Part shown: one piece after another, positions 45,668-54,395 of the stretch
Layout: every line of letters starts with the position of its first letter
Position numbering within the stretch: the first letter of the stretch is position 1
Assembly: GCF_024346675.1 (NCBI RefSeq)
Contig: NZ_AP024851.1
Coordinates: 1,550,001-1,614,000 of the forward strand
Length of the DNA stretch: 64,000 nucleotides
Reading direction: 5' to 3'
Source of the DNA: Photobacterium sanguinicancri
GTDB lineage: Bacteria > Pseudomonadota > Gammaproteobacteria > Enterobacterales > Vibrionaceae
The notes under the pieces: generated by a model
The model's database searches: none
The model's input: only the letters and a program-made list of their open reading frames with translations
Told to the model about the DNA's origin: nothing
Program-made: the position numbers and the translations under genes

Positions 45668-46986
45668 TATTTTTCAGCCCTGCGTTGTTGATATAAGAGG
45701 TCGATTTCGACTCGGCGGTTACTCGCACGATTTTTATCGCTGGTATTCGGCTGGCGTGGATTTGCATCACCTTGACCTTCAGGCCACAAGCGCCCTCGAA
45801 GTTCAGTGCCCATTGCTAGCACATTGGCAACAGACGTTGCACGCGCGAGTGATAAGTGCCAATTAGAGGGGTATTTACTGGTAAAGATCGGGCGATCATC
45901 AGTATGCCCAACAATCATCACTCGACCTGTTGTAGATTCGAGTGCATGGGCAATTTTAGATAGCACTGGCATAACAGATGCTTGGATCTCATTACTTCCA
46001 GAGGCAAACAGTTCACTGGATTTAATAATAAGGCGAATACGATCAGGGTGTTTTTCAAACTCGAGTAGTGCTCGTTCAACTTCCGATTGCAACAGCTGTT
46101 GTAACTTCAGCGCGGCTGGATCTTGATAGTATTGCACCTCAGATTCGTCAATATGCGCGGGAACTAAGCCACTCAATGACTGAAATGCTGGATTAGAATA
46201 AGTATTTATATGGTAGTTAAACCCCATATACATAGAGAGCATCAGCAATCCAAAAAAAGACCCGGTTACCCATAATGGGATCCCACTGTGCGTTTCACTT
46301 CCCCCAAGAACATTCGCTTGCCATTCTGGTGACAGTAATTGCTGTTGTTTGCCTTTTACTTGGGTCAAAGCTTCAGACACCTGCGAGCGATATGCTTGCA
46401 GTTTTTCTTCACCACGTTCTGCAATTCGTAGCTTGCCAGTAAACCCTAATGCTAAACAAAGGTGTTGTAACTCGAGTCGTTGATAAAACTGATGGGGCTG
46501 CAATAACGCCTTATCTAGTAAAGAATAAAAGTAATCTCCGCCCCATGTTTCAGCATGAAATACCGATAGTAAACTTTCTGAACGCCATACCGACTGCTCC
46601 CCCCAAGGAGTATTCAATACGGTTTCATCTAAAAAAGAGCACAAGCAATAACGGGCTGCTTCAATATCGTCACTCGCGACGGCTAACCCTCGTAATTGAT
46701 TTTCATATTCACGCACCTTTTCGATACATGTCTGACGCAGAAAAGTCACATCACTGTGATCATGTGTTGATCGAATTTGGCCAATCAATGACAAAATACC
46801 GCTCGCTTGATCAACCAAGGGATTTTCACCCAAAGAAGGCAAGCGACGCGTATTCGCGCTTTTATTTGCTTGCATCACAAGTACCGTTTGATTTAAATCG
46901 GCCTCGTTAACCACTTCAGGTTTACTCTGCGGCGCATGACTCTTACGCTTGCCAGGCTGAGGTTTCAAAACGGTTTGATCGGACAT
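45667..46986 (-). CDS. tssL: TssL with C-terminal OmpA-like peptidoglycan-binding domain
   Basis: 439 residues. The N-terminal DotU domain (~50-240) includes LRQTCIEKVREYENQL, CSFLDETVLNTPWG and a GDYFYSLLDKALLQP stretch. One membrane helix follows (~245-266), then an OmpA/MotB-type domain (~305-435) with MIVGHTDDRPIF, SNWHLSLARATSVANVL and ASNRRVEIDLL. The extended form can bind peptidoglycan directly, so no separate TagL-type anchor is needed. Works with TssM and TssJ in the membrane complex. Confidence 0.95.
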   Translation of the reverse strand: MSDQTVLKPQPGKRKSHAPQSKPEVVNEADLNQTVLVMQANKSANTRRLPSLGENPLVDQASGILSLIGQIRSTHDHSDVTFLRQTCIEKVREYENQLRGLAVASDDIEAARYCLCSFLDETVLNTPWGEQSVWRSESLLSVFHAETWGGDYFYSLLDKALLQPHQFYQRLELQHLCLALGFTGKLRIAERGEEKLQAYRSQVSEALTQVKGKQQQLLSPEWQANVLGGSETHSGIPLWVTGSFFGLLMLSMYMGFNYHINTYSNPAFQSLSGLVPAHIDESEVQYYQDPAALKLQQLLQSEVERALLEFEKHPDRIRLIIKSSELFASGSNEIQASVMPVLSKIAHALESTTGRVMIVGHTDDRPIFTSKYPSNWHLSLARATSVANVLAMGTELRGRLWPEGQGDANPRQPNTSDKNRASNRRVEIDLLYQQRRAEK

Positions 46987-47008
46987 ATTCCATTACCTAC
47001 TCAATGAT

Positions 47009-48334
47009 TTATTGACTAACTGACCAGCACTGCAAACTTAACGATGGGTAATTACCTGACAAGTGGATTGCGATACCACCACTGGCATCCAAACGCGCCC
47101 AGTAGTCATTACTTTTATCTAATTGAAAATAATGGAAACCTGAATGGTATGGAATTTGTCGTGGTGCCACAGGTAGCGCATCAACAGAAATCCCTTGCAG
47201 TTGGTTATTAACCAAATCACGGATATGTTCAACAGGGCCAATTTTCACCTGTGCAGGGAAGCGTTTACGCAACTCTTCAGGCTCAATATCCGCTTTAACA
47301 GCCAAAACAAATTGGCTTTTCGCCAACAGCGTCTTATCCGCTACGGAAGCGATATGAATGCCAAATTTTGTCGTTTCAATCGGGATCTGAATCGCTGTTT
47401 GTTCAAGGACTGTACTTAAGCATTGATTAAGTACACCTGAGAGTTTGCTAAAAACGTCTGTTAACCCGTTATGCGTATACACCGGCAATTCAGAAGGGCG
47501 CTTCCGGCTACTGGCATAAGTTGCTAGCTCCCCAGCCATACCATAAAGTAACTGACAGATTGTCTCTGGGTGCGTACCTTCGATTGTTGAATAATGCTTT
47601 AATACAGGTTCGTAACGGTTTAGTGTCTGCAACATCAAAAAGTCTGCAATCGAGGTTGCATTACCTTGTGAGTGATTTAAGCGCCCTGCCAACGTATCAG
47701 CCCGTAATTTTATTTTGCCAACGAGGCTAGAAAGTAAGCCATGAATATTGGGGTTTAACTGCGCATTTAGCGTTGGTGGAATGAAGTGCTGATCTAAAAT
47801 GATATTGCCTTCATTCGTCACTTCAACAATACGGGCTATCGGTAATGTGTAATAGCCTGTTAAGCGCTCGCTATCGAGTTTTAATTCGATAGCCAGTGAC
47901 GCTAATTGAAGGACCTCTTCCCCTAAATTTCCGCTTGTATCAACAATTGTTTGATCTTTAAAATGATAGCGAGTGACTTGGTTATCACCCATACTTGAAA
48001 TAGTGGTACTGTTTGCTTGCTCCATAGGAACGGCAATAACAACAGTACGATCTTTTGTGTTTTTATCAATGGTGAGCGACTCAGGTAACTGATCGCGCAG
48101 AGGTGATAATAAGACGCGACTATCAGGCATAACGACATTCGCTTTTTTTAAAGCGAACGTACTCTGCTTTAATAAAGCGTCATCAAGCAATAGCTCAATA
48201 ACTCCCCAAGGGTAAGTTGCTAAGTGACTCGAAAATGTTGAACTTTCATTTAATATATAGCGCTCTTGTTGTTGAAAGTGCTGCGGCCTTAAAAACATCC
48301 CTTCACACCAAGCAACACGTTCCCAGTTACTCAT
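47009..48334 (-). CDS. tssK: TssK, T6SS baseplate-to-membrane adaptor
   Basis: 441 residues, standard size. The N-terminal VAWCEGMFLRPQHFQQQERY (exactly the family start) is followed by TLDINRAS-like shell-domain strands, a helical middle part (GLLSSLVGKIKLRADTL, LLYGMAGELATYA) and the C-terminal IPYHSGFHYFQLD strand. TssK trimers link the TssEFG wedge to TssL/TssM. A 129-base gap separates it from tssJ upstream, perhaps with a secondary promoter; I see no clear signal there. Confidence 0.95.
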   Translation of the reverse strand: MSNWERVAWCEGMFLRPQHFQQQERYILNESSTFSSHLATYPWGVIELLLDDALLKQSTFALKKANVVMPDSRVLLSPLRDQLPESLTIDKNTKDRTVVIAVPMEQANSTTISSMGDNQVTRYHFKDQTIVDTSGNLGEEVLQLASLAIELKLDSERLTGYYTLPIARIVEVTNEGNIILDQHFIPPTLNAQLNPNIHGLLSSLVGKIKLRADTLAGRLNHSQGNATSIADFLMLQTLNRYEPVLKHYSTIEGTHPETICQLLYGMAGELATYASSRKRPSELPVYTHNGLTDVFSKLSGVLNQCLSTVLEQTAIQIPIETTKFGIHIASVADKTLLAKSQFVLAVKADIEPEELRKRFPAQVKIGPVEHIRDLVNNQLQGISVDALPVAPRQIPYHSGFHYFQLDKSNDYWARLDASGGIAIHLSGNYPSLSLQCWSVSQ

Positions 48335-48463
48335 AAATAACCTTATTCAATAAAAACAATTACGCAAAAGATTAAAACAATCAATACAGTGTAATAATAT
48401 ACAAGTCAGAAAGTTAACGACAAACCCAACATAAATTACCTGGGTTCACTTCTCATAAATTAA

Positions 48464-48931
48464 TTAAGGCTTCTCTACATGTATTGATAACTTATCTATA
48501 ATAAGCTTGTAGGTATTATAGCCTTTATGATCGATTTCAATTATTTCACGCCATTTGGCATTTTCTAAATCTCGATAAGCAACAACCACACCAACATATT
48601 TACTACCTGGTGACATTTTTATATCGAAAGAAAGCTCTTCGCCTGGCGATAAAGACAGTGTATCTTTCGAGACTAAATCAGGGCCAAAAATATTATCCGC
48701 CTCATCATAAATCATGAAGAAATCTTGGCTTTCAAATATCGTTTTTGATTGTAATTCATAGATTTTCACAACAACAGGTGATGCTCGCCCATTTAAATCA
48801 GGATTAACTTTATTACTAACATCAAACTTTAGGGTTGCATAAGGGTCAACAACAAGGTTTGCTACCGTACATCCATTCAAAAAAATCATCATCAACATAG
48901 AAAATAAATATAATTTAATAGTATTAAGCAT
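48464..48931 (-). CDS. tssJ: TssJ, outer-membrane lipoprotein of the T6SS
   Basis: 155 residues with a lipoprotein signal peptide ending FLNGC (Cys ~21). A transthyretin-like beta domain follows (FDVSNKVNPDLNGRASPVVVKIYEL, cited by NGRASPVVVKIYEL, and LSPGEELSFDIKMSPGSKYVGVVVAYR by its core GSKYVGVVVAYRD), as in SciN/TssJ. It tethers the TssLM complex to the outer membrane. Its ATG is two bases after the FHA gene stop codon. Confidence 0.92.
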   Translation of the reverse strand: MLNTIKLYLFSMLMMIFLNGCTVANLVVDPYATLKFDVSNKVNPDLNGRASPVVVKIYELQSKTIFESQDFFMIYDEADNIFGPDLVSKDTLSLSPGEELSFDIKMSPGSKYVGVVVAYRDLENAKWREIIEIDHKGYNTYKLIIDKLSIHVEKP

Positions 48932-48933
48932 AG

Positions 48934-50310
48934 TTACTTTTCTCCCATTCCTTTTAAGCTCGCTTCATAATGCTTCACAAAGTCATCTAAATAAAATGGC
49001 TGCTCTTGGCGAAGATCACTTTCTAATTCATAAAATAAAGCTTCATAACGCTGCCAGTTATTTGCTTTTTGCTTAGATCCAAACCAATTTGATAGCAAGC
49101 CTTCGGGGGGTTCTATACTCGTAACCCGATTAGGTTCTAAGGCTGACATAACCCCTTTCACAGCGCCTTTCGTGCCATAAACCATGGCTTTTTCATGCTG
49201 ATCTATATCTGAAAATGCCTCTTGTATCGCTCGCGGTGCTGATAAAAAGCTGGGGGATTTTCGATGATATAGGTTATGAATTGCGTCTTCAAAATTAGCA
49301 GAAAACTTAAGTGGGTTATTTTCTTGACGCTTAAATGACGTATGCATTAGACGATTGGTTTGCTTGAAGTCCGAACGCTTTTGCAGTGTTGTCATAAGAC
49401 CAGTTAGTAGTAAGCACACACTTTCACCCATTTCATACCACCACTGTTCATTCATTTCAGGGTGGATTTGATGCCCATGTACTTTCATACCCTCAATGAA
49501 GGCTTGTAAAAGTTTAGACTCATCATTTTCTTCAGCTAAGCTAAGTGTACCTAACGGTGTTTTTTTTGGTTGAACGGGTTGAGGCCGCATAGAGCTGTTG
49601 GTATTTTCAGTAACAATCTCGGAACTCTCTTCTTGTCCTTCTGTCGCTTCAACACAATCATGCTGATTACCTACCACTTGCGAAGCCTTATTGTATTGAG
49701 GGGCTTGAGAAACGGAGTTTATCGGCGTTGGCTCTTCAAAAAGAACACTCCAGTCTTCAGGTATGCTTTCGTTAAATTGCATTAAGTCTATACTTTCATT
49801 ACTTGGAGAAGTGAAGCTATCCTGAATATTTCCAATATAAAGTTCGTTATTGACTTCAGAAATACTTTCTTTTTTAGCATCAGATTTAAGCATTAAATCT
49901 TTAGCAGGAATACCCAATTCATCACTATTACTTTGTGATGCCTCTGCCCGTTTAGAGCTCGGTTCAACTTTATCAGAAGTAAACACTTGCACTTCTATTT
50001 CATAATCACTTAGTGATATCACATCACCAATAGCGAGTTGGTGATGTTTGTTTTTGCCTAACGGCTCAACATTACGATTAATAAACAACCCATTTGTTGA
50101 CAAGTCCTTAATATATAATCTTCCGTCTTGATTTTCTATCACAGCATGTTTACTTGAAATAACACGTTCTGGATCGGGCAAATTCCAATCACATAATTCA
50201 GAACGACCAATAAAAAGCGGTGTGTTTTCTTTGACGCTATTTAAAGGTTTAACGGCGTCTAATTGAGATGTATAGCGATGATAGCTAATAACTGAAAGTT
50301 GAAAATCCAT
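48934..50310 (-). CDS. T6SS FHA-domain protein (Fha/TagH type)
   Basis: 458 residues. The N-terminal FHA domain (~25-110) carries the phosphothreonine-binding set GRSELCDWNL, SSKHAVIE and LSTNGLFIN. A long, acidic, low-complexity linker (~115-255) separates it from a C-terminal helical type VI FHA domain (~260-455, ESVCLLLTGLMTTLQKR, NPLKFSANFEDAI). In the threonine-phosphorylation pathway the kinase PpkA phosphorylates this protein to license T6SS assembly, PppA reverses it, and TagF restrains it; all three are encoded here. First gene of the leftward T6SS operon. Confidence 0.92.
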   Translation of the reverse strand: MDFQLSVISYHRYTSQLDAVKPLNSVKENTPLFIGRSELCDWNLPDPERVISSKHAVIENQDGRLYIKDLSTNGLFINRNVEPLGKNKHHQLAIGDVISLSDYEIEVQVFTSDKVEPSSKRAEASQSNSDELGIPAKDLMLKSDAKKESISEVNNELYIGNIQDSFTSPSNESIDLMQFNESIPEDWSVLFEEPTPINSVSQAPQYNKASQVVGNQHDCVEATEGQEESSEIVTENTNSSMRPQPVQPKKTPLGTLSLAEENDESKLLQAFIEGMKVHGHQIHPEMNEQWWYEMGESVCLLLTGLMTTLQKRSDFKQTNRLMHTSFKRQENNPLKFSANFEDAIHNLYHRKSPSFLSAPRAIQEAFSDIDQHEKAMVYGTKGAVKGVMSALEPNRVTSIEPPEGLLSNWFGSKQKANNWQRYEALFYELESDLRQEQPFYLDDFVKHYEASLKGMGEK

Positions 50311-50571
50311 AATAAACCTACACCCTTAAGCTTTATTAACTTAAAGATTAATAACAAAACATCAATAATGATTCATTATGTAGATTAGAAAATTCTCATC
50401 AACGAAATTTGTCATCTATCACAAGCAATTGAGAGACAACCTTTATTTTGTTTTTATCAATTACATTGGTTTCAGTGTTGAGTCGGGCTCATGACAAATA
50501 AAAAGAAATTAATGATTGCACTGCAATTTACCGAATATATCATCAGCTTCAATTAGCATTGGAGACATCTC
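50311..50571. promoter_or_regulatory. divergent promoter region for the T6SS operon and ppkA
   Basis: 261 AT-rich bases between the FHA gene and ppkA. It should hold the main leftward T6SS promoter and the ppkA promoter. A TTGGAG ribosome site lies before the ATG at 50572. I found no sigma-54 site with both GG and GC elements and no clear dyad operator. Confidence 0.4.
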
Positions 50572-52641
50572 ATGGCAAAGAAAACAGAAAAAGAAAGCAC
50601 CCCACAAATAGAAAACACGTCCCATGAGATCGAAAAAAAAGAAGATATAAATAATAAAACAATCGTTAGAAGTCATCATGACTCACAACCAAATAAACCA
50701 TCCTCTAGTGAGCCAGTACCAACCAATGAGTCAAATGATCTGATTAATACAGTTATCAAAGGTCGCTATCGCATTGAATCACGTATTGGTAATGGCGGTA
50801 TGTGCAATGTATATCGAGCAACAGATCTATTGTTAGAAGCAGCAGGGGTTGCCAATCCTTTTGTGGCCATCAAAGCCCTTCAGAATGAATTTATTAATCA
50901 ACCTGATGCGGCAAAAGTGCTGATCCATGAAGCGCAAACAACGCAAAAATTAAGCCACCCGAATATTATTCGTGTCTACGATTTTGGGATTGATAAAAAA
51001 GTTTATTATATCGTCATGGAATACCTTGATGGTGAAACGCTTGATGTTGTTATTCAACGTTCTCGACCTCATGGCTTACCTTACAAACGAGCAATACCAT
51101 TGCTTGATCAAATGATGTCGGCGCTCACTTATGCGCATAAAAATGGCGTAGTTCATGCCGATCTTAAACCCAGTAATATCATGCTTACGCGAGACGGTGA
51201 TATTAAGGTCTTCGACTTTGGAATAGCCAAGAAAACCTCATTGAACTATGACCAATACGCCGCAGTTCAAGAAGAAGCTGATGATGTTGAATTTGGAGGT
51301 TACACGCCAAACTATGCTTCTATTGAATTACTAAATGGTAATCCACCAAGTATTAAAGATGACATTTTTGCACTCAGCTGTATCAGCTATGAACTATGTT
51401 CAAGCAAGCACCCTTATCATCGTAAACCGGCTGATATTGCACTAAAAGAACATATACAGCCTTCACGTCCGAAACACCTTAGTACATCCAAGTGGCGTAC
51501 TATCCAGCAAGGTTTAGCACTGGATGCAAATAAGCGTTCTGACAATATTGGAACGATCCAAACTCAGCTTCATAAACAGCATAAACCCATGATAATGATG
51601 ACGGCTGCAATTCTCGGTTTAAGCTCAGTTTTAGGCTATGTGTTCTTCCAACAAAAAGAGACAATATCAGATTTAAGCCGAACAATTAGCCAATTGCAAA
51701 GCAGCATCCAAGCCCAGTCTCAACTTGAATATTTACGACCGCAGGAAATTGTCGAACAACTACCAGAATTAAGAAAAGAGCATCCAGTACTCGCTCAGGG
51801 CTTACTCCGCGACAAACAAAAAGCGATTCTAGCCATCTATGAACATAAGATCGATCAGATCTTCAATACACGTACTAACCATTATCCTAATTACTACGCA
51901 ATTGAAGCTGAGCTTGCACAAGCGCATAAGCTCTACCCTGACTCCCATGCCTTAAATGTTCTTAGTACTGATATTTCAACCAGTTGGCAATCAACACTCG
52001 ATGTCATTACTAATCGTATTAATACAGCGCTAGAAAAAGGAGCGTATACAGCGTCAGATGAAACTAACATCTACCAGCTACTTACTCAGCTGCAAACATT
52101 ACGTCATGACGCAAAATTCAAGCCTACATCGTTAGCAGAAGAAACGTTTACTATACAGTTCGATGAAGCAATGAAAAATCATGACGTAGAAAGTTTGGAA
52201 AACTTAATTAAAGCAGGGAAAACCTTCTTTGCAGACAAGGTACAGACACTAGATAAGATTCAGCTCGCAACACAACTCAAGCAAGCAATTACACATGTAG
52301 AGATGTACCGAACAGCTAAAGCTCAAGGCGTACCCGCTCCTTTTCCGTATGAGTCAGCGGAACTGTTGTATGCACCCAAATTTACTAAATTTAATCAACA
52401 GCTCAGTAAAATAAGATCAGAGTCAAAGCTGGATGCCTTATTAAAGCAAGTTGATAGCGTTGCAAAAGAATTACCGGCTGATTTCTCATCACTGATTACA
52501 TTAAGGTTAGCAAGTGCAAACCAATACCTTGATTTCTCAGAGCAGTGGCAGAAAAAACGAAAACAACGCGCTGCGCGTGATGCGATGAAAAAAGCGACAC
52601 ATCAGTTTAATTTGGTTGAAAAAGCACGCTCAAACTCTTAA
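50572..52641 (+). CDS. ppkA: PpkA-type T6SS serine/threonine kinase
   Basis: 689 residues. A polar N-terminal tail (1-60) precedes a Hanks-type kinase domain (~65-330). It shows IGNGGMCNVYRA (72-83), VAIK with Lys101, HADLKPSN (195-202), DFG (215-217) and an APE-equivalent NYAS region. The HxD motif is HAD instead of HRD, a non-RD kinase. One membrane helix (~338-357) leads to a ~330-residue C-terminal part of coiled-coil and helical character, presumably periplasmic, without a von Willebrand domain. It should phosphorylate the FHA protein encoded divergently. The gene ends 10 bases before an unusual hairpin. Confidence 0.92.
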   Translation: MAKKTEKESTPQIENTSHEIEKKEDINNKTIVRSHHDSQPNKPSSSEPVPTNESNDLINTVIKGRYRIESRIGNGGMCNVYRATDLLLEAAGVANPFVAIKALQNEFINQPDAAKVLIHEAQTTQKLSHPNIIRVYDFGIDKKVYYIVMEYLDGETLDVVIQRSRPHGLPYKRAIPLLDQMMSALTYAHKNGVVHADLKPSNIMLTRDGDIKVFDFGIAKKTSLNYDQYAAVQEEADDVEFGGYTPNYASIELLNGNPPSIKDDIFALSCISYELCSSKHPYHRKPADIALKEHIQPSRPKHLSTSKWRTIQQGLALDANKRSDNIGTIQTQLHKQHKPMIMMTAAILGLSSVLGYVFFQQKETISDLSRTISQLQSSIQAQSQLEYLRPQEIVEQLPELRKEHPVLAQGLLRDKQKAILAIYEHKIDQIFNTRTNHYPNYYAIEAELAQAHKLYPDSHALNVLSTDISTSWQSTLDVITNRINTALEKGAYTASDETNIYQLLTQLQTLRHDAKFKPTSLAEETFTIQFDEAMKNHDVESLENLIKAGKTFFADKVQTLDKIQLATQLKQAITHVEMYRTAKAQGVPAPFPYESAELLYAPKFTKFNQQLSKIRSESKLDALLKQVDSVAKELPADFSSLITLRLASANQYLDFSEQWQKKRKQRAARDAMKKATHQFNLVEKARSNS

Positions 52642-52651
52642 TGAGAAACCA

Positions 52652-52708
52652 GCTACTCTGAAGTGACCCATAAAGTTGGACACCAACTATTGGGGGCTTC
52701 GGAGTAGC
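52652..52708. repeat. nested inverted repeat after ppkA, IS3-end-like
   Basis: An outer 12-bp stem (GCTACTCTGAAG 52652-52663 with CTTCGGAGTAGC 52697-52708, one wobble pair) encloses an inner perfect stem AGTTGG-ACA-CCAACT (52674-52688). The enclosed TGACCCATAAAGTTGGACACC is like the terminal repeat of IS3-family elements as I recall them. No transposase is nearby. It could be an IS end remnant, a small mobile repeat, or a terminator shared by the convergent ppkA and phhB genes. Confidence 0.5.
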
Positions 52709-52722
52709 CATTAACACAGAAC

Positions 52723-53076
52723 TTACAGGTTTGTTGTCTCAACACATTGGTCCGTTTTAGCCGCACAAATGAAATCATTGCGATGCAGACCTTTGATCGA
52801 ATGGCTCCACCAGCAAACGGTCACCTTTCCCCACTCTAGCGTTATTGTGGGATGATGAAACTCGGCCTCTGCAATTTCAGCAACTTGATTACTGAACGCC
52901 CAAGCTAATTTGAAATTTTTAAATTTATACTCACGCTCTAACTGCAAAATACCGTCACGGTCCATCACCTTCCAATCAGGAATGTTTACTCTCAGTTTTG
53001 CTATTTCAGCATCATCGACAGGCAGTGCATCCACCTGACACGCTTCGCATTTCAATTGGTGTAATTTAGACGTCAT
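52723..53076 (-). CDS. phhB: pterin-4a-carbinolamine dehydratase
   Basis: 117 residues from the ATG at 53076 (AAGGAATG upstream). A longer in-frame version to 53124 adds 16 residues with no ribosome site. The active-site signature is clear: [21 protein letters not shown] (cited by its core [12 protein letters not shown]) and [16 protein letters not shown]. It regenerates the tetrahydropterin cofactor used by phenylalanine hydroxylase by dehydrating the 4a-hydroxypterin. The N-terminal CEAC pair is unremarkable. Transcribed behind phhA with a 70-base gap, as in Pseudomonas and Vibrio. Confidence 0.92.
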   Translation of the reverse strand: MTSKLHQLKCEACQVDALPVDDAEIAKLRVNIPDWKVMDRDGILQLEREYKFKNFKLAWAFSNQVAEIAEAEFHHPTITLEWGKVTVCWWSHSIKGLHRNDFICAAKTDQCVETTNL

Positions 53077-53146
53077 TAAAAACATTCCTTGTGTAAATAC
53101 ATGCCGAGTTCTACCTAATTTCATAAGTATAGAAACGCATTGCGCA

Positions 53147-53983
53147 TTAGGCAGATTTCAAATGAGGGTCTGGTTTCTCTGAGGGTAATTTAGGTGGGTA
53201 AAGTGGTGGATGTAGCCCAAGCTGTTTAGCTTCATGAGCCATTGCCATAATGTCTTGCTGGGCCAGTTCGTACAGTTGTGAAATAGAAGACAATTTAAAA
53301 TATATGGGCTGCATAATGTCGATTCGATAAGGTGTGCGCATTACCTCAATAGGATCAAAGGGACTAATCTGCGCTTTTTTACCAGTGGCATCGCTTGCCA
53401 TTGCGTATTCGGTCTCAGCTGGAGAAGACAAGATCCCCCCGCCGTAGATCCGCAGCCCTTGCGGTGATTGCAACAAACCAAACTCCACCGTAAACCAATA
53501 TAACCGCGCTAAATAAACCCGATCTTGACCCGATGCCGCCGCACCAAGTTGACCATAGGTATGCGTAAAAGCCGCAAACGCAGGGTTGGTTAACATGGCA
53601 CAATGCCCAAAGACTTCATGGAAAAAGTCCGGCTCTTGCAAGTAATCAAACTCTTCCCGACAACGGAGGAAAGTCGCAACGGGAAACTGCTTATTCGCAA
53701 GCATGGTAAAAAAGCGGTCAAAGTTAATCAGCGCAGGCACTTCAACACATCGCCACCCTGTCGTCGCCAACAACACTTGGTTAATATCGTGCAGTTGAGG
53801 CACACGATCTTGTGGAAGTTCAAGTAAAATCAAACCGGCGCTGTACTCATCACAAGCTCGCCCTTGTATGCAGCGAAGTTGACGAGTAAACAAATCATGC
53901 CAAATCTGGTCTTCATCATCACTCCAATGAATCACACCCTTGGTATCAGGTTGCTTGGATACATACTGAGTTAGACTTCCCAT
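53147..53983 (-). CDS. phhA: phenylalanine 4-hydroxylase
   Basis: 278 residues from the ATG at 53983 (AAAAAGG upstream); an in-frame upstream extension of 16 residues looks spurious. A single catalytic domain of the bacterial aromatic amino acid hydroxylase type, without the regulatory ACT domain of animals. The iron ligands are the two histidines of FFHEVFGHC and the glutamate in [10 protein letters not shown]; other core motifs are [22 protein letters not shown] and EYAMASD. It converts phenylalanine to tyrosine using tetrahydropterin and oxygen. Divergent from the homogentisate genes, with a TyrR-like box between. Confidence 0.95.
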   Translation of the reverse strand: MGSLTQYVSKQPDTKGVIHWSDDEDQIWHDLFTRQLRCIQGRACDEYSAGLILLELPQDRVPQLHDINQVLLATTGWRCVEVPALINFDRFFTMLANKQFPVATFLRCREEFDYLQEPDFFHEVFGHCAMLTNPAFAAFTHTYGQLGAAASGQDRVYLARLYWFTVEFGLLQSPQGLRIYGGGILSSPAETEYAMASDATGKKAQISPFDPIEVMRTPYRIDIMQPIYFKLSSISQLYELAQQDIMAMAHEAKQLGLHPPLYPPKLPSEKPDPHLKSA

Positions 53984-54395
53984 AAAATACCTTTTTGAAC
54001 ATATTACTGCACATATGCACACTGACTTCACACGACAGACGCGTGTTTATTATTGTTTCTATAATTAAAGGGTAGGAAGTTTCAGCACAGTTAGAAAAGC
54101 CAGAATTAAGAAAGCCAACGCACCGCGTGTAACATTTTATTTACAATCTCATTTTTATGAATGAAAATCGATTTGCTCAAACATGATCGCTTGCTAGCTT
54201 GGTTGTAGCTTCTTATCAACTAGCGTTCCCAAGAGACAATTCGCCACCTCTGTCAATTTATTCGCACAACAAGCCACTCAATATACCTTTCAACCCTGCT
54301 CATAACCTCACGCTGACACGCTCGCTAACCTTGCCTGTTTGCTGACTCTCAACCAAAGTTAAGGTAGGCATTCAAATATTTGTGAGGATCACGGA
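53984..54395. promoter_or_regulatory. divergent promoter region between phhA and hmgA
   Basis: 412 bases holding the promoters of the leftward phhA-phhB and rightward hmgA-fah-maiA-aacS units. The clearest element is the TyrR-box-like dyad at 54128-54145. I see no other strong dyad and no RNA structure. A GAGGATCACGGA ribosome region precedes the ATG at 54396. Confidence 0.5.
54128..54145. promoter_or_regulatory. TyrR-box-like site
   Basis: TGTAAC-ATTTTA-TTTACA. The TyrR/PhhR consensus is TGTAAA-N6-TTTACA, so 11 of 12 conserved positions match and the spacing is exact. It lies 145 bases upstream of phhA and 251 bases upstream of hmgA, both aromatic amino acid degradation genes, which fits TyrR/PhhR control. 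The tyrR gene itself is not in the window. Confidence 0.6.
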
